Shown here piece after piece: positions 23,801 through 35,555 of a stretch of DNA of 64,000 nt. This DNA comes from Galbula dea. Its lineage: Eukaryota; Chordata; Aves; Piciformes; Galbulidae. Each line of letters begins with the position of its first letter. The stretch's first letter is position 1. A program made the position numbers and the translations under genes. Where the stretch lies: positions 637,303 through 701,302 of the forward strand of contig VWZX01009114.1 in assembly GCA_013399015.1 (NCBI GenBank), written 5' to 3'. The notes under the pieces are model-generated. The model searched no databases, was not told the origin of the DNA, and was given only the letters and a program-made list of their open reading frames with translations.

Positions 23801-26800
23801 ACCCTTTGGAACTTCCTACAGCTCTGCCAGCTGCTGGAACTGCACACCCTGTAAGAACCTCCGTGGCCAATGGCCTGCTGCCTTCAATTCCTAGGAAGGA
23901 TTTATTTTCCTTGGCATGGCCAACACATGCAAAACCCCACTCTGATAGTTTCTTAGAAGAGAAAATGGATGGCAAAGTGCTTAGCTCTTTCAAGGAAGTT
24001 TGGAAATGATGGAGAGCAACCTCTTTCCATATAAGCACTGAGTGTGGCTGTCCAGCTTCCAGCACTGAGCAATAAATCATCTCCTGAATGGCTGTCACAA
24101 GCACACCAGATCACCACAAAGAAGCTATTTTTCTTTCGTCATGACTGCCTGTTCAAGATACAGCACTGCTGCTAATATATTTAGCAGGTGCAAGAAACAT
24201 TTGAAAATTGGTATCTTTTTTTCCCCAAGAAGTAAGGTTAAAAGCTTGTTTGCTCTGGTTTTTTGGGGGTTTGTTGGAGTTTGGCTTATTTTGTTATGCT
24301 CCTTTACAGCTATGATTTTCTCCACATGCTGGAAATGGTTGAACTCACCCAAAGGCAGCAGAATCTCAGGGCAAACAGGAGTATTTCCAATACTGCAGAC
24401 AGAGCTTTACAAGGTGCTTTGCTGAGACGTCCCAAACTGCATTCAGATGTTACTGCCACTGCCCTGACTGGACTGAAGATATACCACAGTCTTCTCATCT
24501 GATGTGTCAAAGGCTCCCACTGCCCCCTGCCAGCCACCTTGCCATTTCCTAGGTGGTTCCTTGTTCCCAGTGTCTCCAGCATCCTTCATGGCTCTACCTT
24601 CATGGTAGACTGGGAAAGCAATTTCCAGTTTCTGTTTTCAGTTAAGAATTAGTATTGCATGAGGTCAGGCACATCCCTTGGGAGTACCATGGGGTCAGGT
24701 GGCACTCCCTGCTCAGTCAGTCCTAGCCAGCAATAGCACTGCTGCCACAGTGGAATATGCCAGAGGAGTAATCTGCAAGTGGAAAACTGGAGAAATACTT
24801 CCTAAAGATGAATTACAAGCTTGTTATTTTAAAATATATGACATGAGCATCTGACAGGAAGACACTAGATGAATAGTAATTAAGATACTTTGCATGAGCC
24901 ATTAAACACTTTCTTAGTGACAGCACATTGAGCACATCTGAAGCTAAACCTGGGAAACTGGAGGGGACAGGCTGCTCATACCCCAGTGGGGGATGGTTTC
25001 CTTAGAAACTAGCCACTCAGGGAGTCCTTTGCACAATATCATCACTACCACCAGCCAGAAGGCAAGAGTCAAAAGCGCCTTGGAAGCAACTTGACACCTC
25101 CCAGCAGCCAAAACTCTGGCCTGCGCATCTTCATCCACAGGATACCAACCGGAAGACCTAATGAAATTTTCTGAAGAAAAGAAGGGAAGCAGCTGTTTCT
25201 GAATCAAGTTTCATTCTAGCTTGCCCATGGGCAGAAATGCGTGATTACACATCCAAAGCTGTTGCATTTTATGTGGCCCTTTTGCAGCTGTTAGTATCCT
25301 TTTCCTCCAAACAAGAGCATTATATGGTTTTATGAAGTATGAAACCAGAAGTGTTTTATAGCAAGTGCTCTAGAAGCATACCTTGTATCACAGAAGTGGG
25401 TTTTGTCATCCTCTTTTGAGTCAATGCAACTTTATGGTTGAGTTGTGCTTTCAGAATAGCCCCTTCTGCTATGGTATCCTGTGGAAGAGGCAGAGTCTGC
25501 ACAAGAGGGCAACTCCAGTAGCAGCTGCCCTGGCAGGAGAGCTCCTCAGGAAGAAGGCATTTGGCTCTACCTCCTCAAGTGATAAGATGGCCTTGGTGTA
25601 ATGGAAGAGGATTATGAAACCCCAAAACCTTGATATTACCCTTAATGTACATAGTCCATGCTGTCTGACCCTTTTCTCCCAAGGTAGCCACCATCATAGT
25701 AACATCCCCCTTGGGATTAGGACTGAACCAGGAGGAGGTCTGTTGGTAAGGGATGGTTTCAATAACTAAGCAGTTGGTGTAGGGCTTGTTTCTCTTCAGA
25801 GGTTTGTTTGCAGTGTCTGTGTACCAAGATCAACTCTCTGCTACGCTGGCTTTATATTGGGGAAGTGGATTACATGTGTCATGACAGCAGTAAAGAATAA
25901 CATGATTAATATGGCCAATGAAAAAGAAAAGAAGGACTGCATCAAGTATAAGTTGTGGCTGTAAAGCCAGACATATGTATTTGAACACTGCATAAAGTAG
26001 AATATGCTATAGCTAAAACAGTATGAGGGAATGCTTTGTCCTTAAATGGTTCAAAGTTATACAAAGTATCTTCATGTACTTTCTGGAGCTCAAGTGTGTG
26101 TACAGAGCAAATATCTTCTGTTTTGATACGATGCCCTACACTGTCTGAATTTAAGTATGAATTCCTTGGTTGTCCAAAACACCTGTTTGATGAAGGGTCT
26201 GGAAGGAAAGACTGTGTATTTAAAGGTTAAGCAGTAGCAGGGAACTTTCTGAGCTCAAAACTTCAATAGCAAGGTGACCACACTGTCACGACGATAAGAT
26301 CTGCTCCCAGACTCTACCTGCTGCCTTATCAGAGTGCCAAAAAGCTGATCCCTTTGTAAACACCACCAGTCCCTTCAAATCATAACCAACCATGTGGCAC
26401 TTGAGTATGTCAGTGTCTTCCTCCCTGTAAACAACTTCTACTGCTCAAGACCAGTGGCTAGTCTTTGTAATTCTTCAAAATCAGGAAACAACAGCATACC
26501 TAAGCAATTTGAGATGGGTTTGTGATTTTCAGGCCTCAAACATGCTCACATAATTTTTAGTGTCCCATTATTATTATTTCCTTTGTTAGTTAATGGAGCA
26601 AAGACAGTTGTGGGCTTACGAGTTAGGTCTCTAGCCAAATTAGATGCACCAAGCCAAAGAAATGTCAGCTTTTTTCTTCCTTGCAGGTCACCAGTGACAC
26701 ACTGGGAGAAATGAGTCATCTGGTTTCTCTGGCCTCATCCATTCTGACACTAGATGTCAGCCCAAACCCGGGAATGCTTCTGCTCTGAACACGCAAAACC

Positions 26801-28140
26801 GTGCAGGCAGCCTTCACTCCTGAAGGAAGGGGAGCTGTTGCACTGCAGTGGCAAGGGGAAAGAGGAAGGGTAGGCTGCTGCCTCTCAGCACAAAGTCCCT
26901 GTTATAATAAACACGTGTTTACACAAGCTGAAAGAAGCCATGTTTTATGGGGTGAAAACTCCTACCTGAAGTTCCTGCAGTTGTCCCAGAAGTGCTGGAA
27001 GGGTGTCAATGTCTCACAGGGTTCATTAGCAGCTATGCCCCTGCTCCCCACATGTGGCATTTTGAGCAGGCTGAGGCTGTCCCGGTGGATCTTGTTGAGG
27101 AAGATAGATGGTTTACTGCAATTAAAAGAGAAAGCAGCTATGACCATTACCTCCAAAATGCTACAAGCTGTGGGCTACCCTGAGCTCAGGTGATGGGGCA
27201 GAGCAGGTGCTTTTGGCTTTATGGTGAAGTGAAACCAGCAGCAAGGAAACTGGACTGATTAGGGTACCTTTTGGAATTAGTTAAAAGCTGGTAGTGTGTT
27301 CTGTCTTTGTAGTATTGTTGCACCAGAGCATTTAGTTCATAAACACTGGTAATCAAAGTTTGTGTTGACCAAAAGCCCTGCAAAGACAACAGAAACTGCC
27401 CAGGGAAGAAATAACATTTCCTCTTATTTCGACTCTGGCTGGGGTCACAGGCAATTTCCCCTTCCCTTGTTTAGAAAACAGCCTTACATCCCCATTTTCC
27501 TATCATTCTCTCCAACTCCCACTGTGGCAAACCAGCTGTGCAACAAGAGGCAGGCAGAGATCACCCAGCCAAACACAGTCCATCTGCTGCTTTACAGAGC
27601 AGAGGCTATTTCCAGTGCTCTTGCCTGGGACACCCCTGGCTCAGCAAGGGCTCACCATAGCAGGGATGCTGTTCCTGTGACTGCTCTGGCTGTGTCAGAA
27701 AGGGCTCAGGCATCCCTGCTTCCTTCGTGAATTTCCCCCTAGTGGAGACAAACTGAGAGAGACCTTCAAGGTCTGGCACTTTAAAAAATACCTGTCTTTC
27801 GATGAAGAGATTTTCAGCAGAGACAAATGCAAACAATTCCGAGTCAAAATAACAAGTATTTAAACTGCTCCAGCCTGGTATCCTGCAATACATAGCCTGT
27901 TCTGTTGGCTCTGCTGCTCAGTAATGTGTGTTTCATTGTCTGAGCCACTTCCTTAAAGAATAACCAGATGAGCAGCCGATACAGCTTGCTCTTGCTTCCC
28001 ACAAGGGAGAAAGAAAATGACAGCACAAACAAGCACATGCTGCTCTGAGAGGCTAGTGCTGAAAAGTGCATGTGACGCCAGGCAGGAACAGTTCTTGGAC
28101 TTCAGTGGCTTGACGTCATGCCTTTCCCTGATTTGTTTGG

Positions 28141-28188
28141 TTTCTTTCCCCTTTCCTCTCCTCTCCTCTCCTCTCCTTTCCAAGGAAA
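28141..28188. repeat. 41-nt pyrimidine tract with (TCTCC)n, followed by a short inverted repeat
   Basis: 28141-28181 contains only C and T on the plus strand and includes about four or five TCTCC units. Its last bases form an inverted repeat, CCTTTCC-AA-GGAAAGG. Such homopurine/homopyrimidine tracts can form triplex DNA and vary in length. It is intergenic. Confidence 0.9.
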
Positions 28189-28791
28189 GGTCCTGGCCCA
28201 TATGCTGGCAACTCTTCATTGTGCAATGACAGTTGCCATGGCCACTAAGGGGGAGACAGCAAACAGCAGTGCTGCAGAGCCGGCAGGAACTGCTGTGGCT
28301 TCCCGGGTGCACTGGTGCATGAGTGCATGGGTGTGGGTGTGCATGGGTGTGTGGGCAGGCATCCCATCGGAAGCCCAGCAACTCTTCGCTCACTTGCAGG
28401 CATGAGCATCCCATAAACTGCCACCAGCCCTGAGCAAGCCATACATCACAGAAAAGCTCTGACATGAACTCAGTGAAGTATTTTGCATGGGCTCAGTGGG
28501 GGCTTCTGAAACTATGTCTGCTTTGGAAATGGGGATGAGTGTTACAAAGGGAGGGACTGGGGCTGCAAGGATGCACTGCATGCTGCTAGGTCTCTGTGCA
28601 CATGCAAGTCATGAAGGTGATGAGCAAAAGCCAGTAACTGGCAATTCAAGGAGGAGTGGGCTTCCCTGCAGAAGCACCCCACCTTTTTTGCTGGTCATCT
28701 CTCCTGCTCTGCACAGGGCTTGTGAAGGAATGGGAGAGATCAGCTGGAGTCATTGGAGCTCACAGTCTGGCACACTGCAGGTGGTCAGATT

Positions 28792-29058
28792 GCAATAGGA
28801 CAAGGGCGAATGGATATAAGCTGAAGGAGGGAAGAACTAGACTGGAAATCAGAAGAGGGATCAGAAGGTGGTTAGACACTGGAACAGGTTGCCCAGAGAT
28901 GTTGTGGATGCCCCATCCCTGACAGTGTTCAAGGCCAGGCTGAATGTGGCCCTGGGCAACCTGGTCTAGTGGGTGACATCCTTGCCCATGGCAGAGTGGT
29001 TGGAACTAGATGATCTTTAAGCTGCCTTCCAACCTGGGACATTCTATCACTCTATGAC
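28792..29058 (+). mobile_element. CR1 LINE fragment (3' UTR end)
   Basis: This has the standard series of CR1 3' blocks on the plus strand: CAATAGGACAAGGGCGAATG, CACTGGAACAGGTTGCCCAG, CCCCATCCCTGACAGTG, GGTTGGAACTAGATGATC and the terminal ATTCTATCACTCTATGACT. It is a 5'-truncated copy of about 267 bases. It shares its block order and many exact words with the copy at 58.5-58.8 kb, so the two likely belong to related subfamilies. Confidence 0.92.
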
Positions 29059-32000
29059 TTTCAAAATGCAGAGTCAGCTTTCTTCACACCCTGTGGTAGG
29101 GCAAGGCTGATCCATAACAGCCAGTGGCTTGGAGCAGTTCCTTCCACACACATCAACCAGAAACTCCATATTTTGCTTTTCTGGTAGTATTGGTTTCATA
29201 GCTGTTGCAGGACCAGGAAGAAGTCTCTGTAAACAATATTTACCATTACATCTAATTTGTTTGACAGCAAACAAAAGTCCACATGAGAGTTATCCCTTCC
29301 CCCAGAAGGTAATTTCATTTCTTAAGCCTTTCCCTCACTTAGCTGAAACTTTTCCCCCTTTGGTGCTTGCTATGTGACATTTTTCTCTGAGGTAGGTCAC
29401 TTTACAGCTCTGTTGACTAACCCTGGTGAAAAGCTTTTCCCAGAAGTTTCACCATGATTCACTGGCATTATCCAGAGCACAGGTTCTCCTATTTAAGCAG
29501 TTCACACAATGCTGTCAGCTGCATGTCTGAACACCAAAAACTGCAGAGTGATGACAAGCCTGGGAAGGGCTGGTGGGATGTATTGGCAGGGCAAAGGTTC
29601 TTCTGTCAGATACTTTAATTTATCTATTCTGGATGCATAGCTGTAAATCTCTTCATGAAGTGCTTTTTCTCCCCAGTAAGATCATATTAAAAAGAAGGAT
29701 CAGTCAGAATAACAGTGAAAAGGTTAAAGCTATATTGCATAACAGGGCTTTGCAAGAAGCCTCAAGTGAGTGTCTGCACTTATGTTCAGGTCTTGCAGTC
29801 TTCTGCTTTTGTTTCCTCTTGTCTTCAGCTCTGCAAGTGGAAGTGAGGTTGATGAGGTTTAATGCAAACATTAAACGCTTTGTTCCAGACATAGTTTTGC
29901 ATGTAGGTGAGGAAGGGACCAGGGCTGAGCTTGTTGTCTTCTAGTCTCTATAAACAACCTGAACATCTTGCAGATGCCAGGATGTGGACCATAACATCTC
30001 ATAAACCATATGCAAACCTTCTATGTGGATGAATATGGAAGGTACAGAGAACAGGCTGTGTCTGCAAGTTGTGCTCGTTAAACCACATCATCCAAGCCAT
30101 TGTCTGATGCAAATTGCAGTTTTTCCAACTGTATACTGGTTTTGATATATGTGAACAGATCATTGGGTAGTCTCACTCTTGTATGGGAAAACCAGGCAGT
30201 TGATGATAGGTTTTGCTTGGGGATGTGCATTGTAAGAATGATCCTAACACTCCTTAGCTGCCTGTTAAAAGCACAGCCTAACAGGTGGGCCAGTAACTAG
30301 GTTTTCTACAAAAGCCAAGCATCACAGTCTGAAATCTTGAAAATGTTAAAAACCATTGTGCAAGGGGATGGAAATGCCCTCACCTCAGGATTGCTGTACC
30401 TATTTCATCCTTGCACCTTATCTGAGGACCATCAAAGAGGGGCTGTTGCTGCTGAGGCTGTCTCTGCTCATCATTGTCACACAACCTATTTCTGCATCCT
30501 TCAGTCCATACCAGAGGCTTTACATGCAAATCCAGTCTTGCCAAGGAGCTCCCAGCAGTGCAGGTTCCAATATTTCTGCTTCTCTGTACTATTTTGTTAG
30601 AGATAAATTTCAATCCCAGAATACAGGCAAAATTAAACCATGGCAGTGCCTTCCCTAGCAGCTTCCAAAATACCTTCAGCAACTAGTCAGAAACAGCTGC
30701 TTCATTCACATTCTGTGGGGTTGTGCTCTTGCCAGTGTGCCCAACACAGCCAGGCTGAGACACACAGCCTTGTGCATCCCCCTGCATGTAACAAGGGGAT
30801 GGGGAGCTTGGGCTGTCACCAAGAAATCTGTTTTTAAACTGGGTCTGCTACATAACATAATATACGATTAAGTTGCATGGTAATTACTTACTAATTGCTT
30901 ACAGTGAACAATGGGAGGTAGGGGTGATCTGCCATCCCCCGTCCACCTACCATCCACCTAGGCCTGTGGGACAGCTCCATCATCTCCCAACTTTTACAGT
31001 GCAGTGCTAAAACCCAGGCTCTCAGGGCCTGCTCAGGAGCAGGTCTCTCACTTTCTAAGGCATGCAGTGACTTTTCAGCAAGTTTTTCAGTGTGGTTTGT
31101 ACTTTCTAAGAAGTGAGCTGAAGCGAAGCCCGGCAGCCAGACAGTGACACTGCTTACCTGCCCCAGGGACAGTGGGTACTATGTATACACAGGGGGAAAA
31201 TCCCTGCAGGTCAGGAGGAGAGGTAAAAACCCAATCAAACCACTAGAGAGAGGGAGTGAGAATTTGTTTTTCACAAGAAAAACTTGGATGAGATCTCTTT
31301 GAAACTTCGGATGAAATGAAAGGAAGGTTGGCGGTTTTTTTATTACTACTAGAAGCATTTTTCAGTCTAACCTAAAAATCACTTGAAACTCCAACTTCAA
31401 AGTAGGTTTATTTACAGGCTTGGGTCTGAAGAAATCCCTATGTGTTGGGGAGAGGTTATTCCTTAGTCAGCAGGCAGAGCTGGAGCCAGAGGGGTGGATA
31501 ATGGTCCTGTCTCCTTAGGTATGAGGTAGGTGGGATTGCTGTTGGTACTGCAACCAAGAGTAAACATTTGGGTCTGGGAGCCATTTATGTCAAAGAACAA
31601 GGTGTGTCAGCTAGCTCATCATAACCTGCATCTGGACATCAGGAAATATCAAACACAAGAGATTTGGGGTGCATCTTCTCATGAATACCAGAGGTATATA
31701 ACCAGTTTTTAATGTGAAGAGAGATGGTATAACTGCTTTATTATGAAGCTTTATACATTTTTGAAATGACGAAGTGACAACATCATACTTTGAGAAAGAT
31801 AAGTTATGGAGAAATGACAGTGGACAGTACAAACTTTGAGGAAGGAAAGGGTTCTGCTGCCAGCTGTGAAGCACCCAGCAGCCCTCCTCTCCACCCTGGC
31901 CTTTGCCTAGGCAGCAGAAGTCAAGAGCTGAAGGTCTAACAGTGCCCTTAGTGGCTTCTGGAGCATGTTTTCACCAGGAGCCATCCTCTTTCCAAGGTGG

Positions 32001-35000
32001 CTTCAGATGCACACAGCAGAAGAGCCTTGATGTCTTCATGGCCTGATACCATGAGGTGAAGAGCACACATTTTGGCCAGCAAGCTTTCCTAAGCAATCTA
32101 GCAACAGCACCCTTTGTTTTTCTCCCTTTTTTTTCCTTTAAGTTTAGATTGTGCTTGAGGTTTTCTTTGTTTCAGTTTCTCTTTAAGCAGAGGGGGTGAA
32201 AGAAGATGCTGGTAGAAGTGCTCACTAAGTCACTTCCCAGTCCTTACTAACCAGGAAGGGCCCAGTTGACTGGAGGTCAGAAAAATAAACACCCATCTGA
32301 AAGAAGGGCCAGAATGAGGATCTAGGGAACTACAGCCTCTCAGCCTGACCTTGGCTCCCATGGAGCAGATCATCTAGAGTGCCATCATGTGGCATGTACA
32401 GGACAACCAGGCAATTAGGCCCAGTCATCAGCTGAACACAGAATAGATGAAGAGGGGGGTTTCCATGCTCTGAAATAATGGTGCTGGACTGCCATCATGC
32501 TCACAGAGATATCACCATCACTGTCACGCTTGGCTGCTTATGTCTCCCTGCCTCCATCTGCTTATATTTCCATTTAAATTCACCTGCAAGTCTGATTTTT
32601 CCAGAGTTTTAGCATGCTTGGTTTTGATAGATAATTGCTACGATCCTGTAATATGTTCTACTCTGAGGTTATTAATCTGCTCCCAGCTGTAATTCCATCT
32701 TAGCCTAGTTTTGTCTAAGGAATATGAAATTTTCTTTTATTCCCAGAGCAACAGATGCAAATATCATCCTAAGAATAGGAAGCTTATCAAATGCCCAGTA
32801 CAATACTTCTCACAGATATTTCAACAAATGTTTTGCCCTGCATTTTCTGAGAGGAGACACTGAAGCTGTAGGAGAGCATGTCATAGTTTTCATTTATTTT
32901 CCTAACAAAATTGTGATACACTGCATCCTTTTACAGATTAGTCATATACACTACAGAGCAATGCTTGAGTTTATCCCATTTTTCCCCTTTTGCAATATGC
33001 AAACAGGGTTTTCTCTTTTGATTAAAATTGGGTTTGACTATATCTGGGAGACACAGTGATGAAATCAGAGGCTTGGGGCCCGTTTACCACCAGAGCAGAG
33101 TTGAGTTAGCAAGTGTCTGGCAGTCCCTGCGAGGCCACAGGTACCTGCTAGCAGGTTGTCTTCCTAGAGCTTAATAAGGATTTCAGGCCAAATTTGCACT
33201 ACATTTGATGCTAAAATCTTCCCATCTTGCCATGTGGTCTCACCACCCACCCATTTCTGAAAGCCCTGCTGGGTCCGAGTTCCCACTGTTCTGCTATTGG
33301 CCTTTGTTAAGTAAAAACTGTATTAACTATTCATCTGAAAATCAGGGCCACATTTCTACTACCTCACATGTTTTTAAGGGAAGTTTCAGTGGCAAAGTAT
33401 GCTTTCACAACATTAAGTTTGGCATTTATTCCTTTTCCTCTTTCTTCCTCTTTTGACATTGGTTTCTTTTTCTGACATCTAACACAGACATGGAAAAATA
33501 GCCAAAGTGCTATTTCTCTTTAGGCTAAGATAAATCTGTGATATGTCACGCTACCCACAGAGGGTATACAAAGCTGCACCTTCTTTCACATAATGCTTTC
33601 TGAATAACTCAGAAACTGAAGTTTAAGCAGTTTTCTTTGACTGAATTTCACTCTGGTAGTCTGAGATTTCCCTTGTGCATTGGAAGATGTCAAGGGAATG
33701 TTCCAGCTAACACTGCCTGGTATTTGATACAGATCAGTGACTGGAAATAAGGAGTTGAAACAGTTGCACTGAATCCAGCCCTTCCTCCATGGACCGCAAC
33801 ATGGGAACTGCTCACTGCAAGATTAGCAAGTTCACCACCCCTTATGGAAAACAGTCCTTTTTATTTAAATCCTGCTTCTTCTCTCAGTTTTGTGATGATA
33901 CAACTCCAAAAAGAAGTTCCTGTTTCTTTTCTTTTCTCCTTTCCGTTCAGCAGGGCCTGTGAAAGGAACTGCTTGGGGGTGGGCAGGGTCTGGGCACACT
34001 GCCCCCTCCCCTGATCCTGCCCAGGCAGCCCCAGTGTTGAGCAATAGCAAACATCGGGGAGGAACGGGAGCAGCTGCCACAAACAGATAACATAACAGAG
34101 CAGCAATTTTAAAGAGAAAAATTTTCACAGATTACAGACTGACATATTGCAGATGATTGCTTTCTGCAGAACATACAGGTAATACACAGGTTTTGCAGAC
34201 CAAACCAGATGCTTATTTCATTGTGCTAGAACATCTCTTGCCAGCGAACAGGGCAAGCTGCACTGGCATGAACAAGCAAGATGCTGAACTTACAGGACTG
34301 TTCACTGCAAGGGGCTTAAGGGAAGTGACAAGCCCTCATGAGGTGCAATTACCCCCTCCTGAAGCACAAAGAAAATGCATGCTTTTCCCTCAAAAAGGTA
34401 AAACAGACTTAAAACAGGTGATTGCATGCTTAACATGGACCAGAGATTGCCATGTGCCAGACTTCTGTCTTAGCACAGTCCCAGTAAAGTGCAGGTGATA
34501 TCTGATGTATGCACCACGTATTATGTTCTAATGAACTTGGAAATTGCCTCACTGCTATTAGAAGAAAATAAATCAATTCAGTTCTCAGCATAAGCTCACA
34601 AAATCTGGAGTCATGGCATAGCAAAGCAGAAATAAGTGACTAGCTCAGGGTGTGCAGAGTCCATCCCCAGCACAACACAAAGCTCACTTCTGCACTGGCT
34701 CAGCCATGTGCAAGGGACAGGCACTCTCACCTGAGGTGTCAGGAGGAAGTCAACCCAAGCTCCTTAACTCTGCGCTGGCCTTGCCCTAAGGATTGCTTGT
34801 CAGTGGACATCCTGGAAATCAGTCCATCACCAGTGTGCTCCCTCTTGCTGCCAGTCCCCAAGGCCACACAGAACATCTGCCTAGGCCTGGACACTGCAGC
34901 AGCATGCAGACATCTGCCCTGGCTTGGCATGAATGCAAACTGTTGTCAGAGAAGGAAAATGAGGTTGACTAGTGAACTCTCTCCAGGTTTCTAAGTCCTG

Positions 35001-35512
35001 CATAATGAAACATTTTATCCACAGCTGCTGTGAAGTGATCAAAGTATTAGTGAAGAAACAAGATAAAATACATCTTGGGTTAAAATTGATTACTTGTATT
35101 TATTTCTTTGAAAACACTGTGAATTACAAGAAAAAAAATAGTGGTTTCAGCTTGGTTTCTGGAGAAGCAGCCATACCAGTAAGGTAGCAAATTCTTCTCA
35201 AAAACTTCTCAGCCCAATGGCAACTTTCACCCAAGTTGGAAAGAAAGGGTAGAAGACATCTGCAGGCAGAGAGAAGGTCAGAGAAACAGTTGGTACTGCC
35301 TTTCTTTCCTACTCCTTCCCTTTCAAATCTAGGCTTGGTAGCTAAAGTTTGCAAGACTCCCAACAGGTGCAGAGTACTACATATGGCTGACAATGATGCT
35401 TGTTTCCATCTCCATTTTGCCACCTTCGAAATTTGTCTTTCATGTCCACTTCTTATCAGTTAGATAGGGTATTGAGACACAGCTTGCTGCTCTTCATGAT
35501 GTGGGGACAGTC

Positions 35513-35555
35513 TGTGCATGTGTATGCAGACACATGTGTGCATACGTGTGCATGT
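35513..35555. repeat. Alternating purine-pyrimidine tract (Z-DNA-prone)
   Basis: TGTGCATGTGTATGCA (35513-35528) and a second stretch at 35530-35555 alternate purine and pyrimidine strictly, broken by a single step at 35529. The tract mixes TG, CA and CG/TA steps and is not a plain microsatellite. Such tracts favour left-handed DNA under supercoiling. It is intergenic. Confidence 0.85.

Larger units (their letters stand above)
16701..28791. other. ENPP6-IRF2 intergenic region, left part
   Basis: About 12 kb with no recognisable gene, exon or RNA gene on either strand. Open frames of 100-140 codons occur (for example 17262-17669 + and 18163-18582 -) but overlap one another in several frames, lack domain signatures and look like chance. 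Notable items are a T25 run at 17815 and a pyrimidine tract at 28141. Confidence 0.7.

Noticed and set aside
27953..28465. 170-codon minus-strand open frame with His/Pro- and Arg/Glu-rich stretches
   Set aside because: Its length comes from crossing the TCTCC pyrimidine tract and a TG-rich stretch; the translated low-complexity blocks are repeat products.
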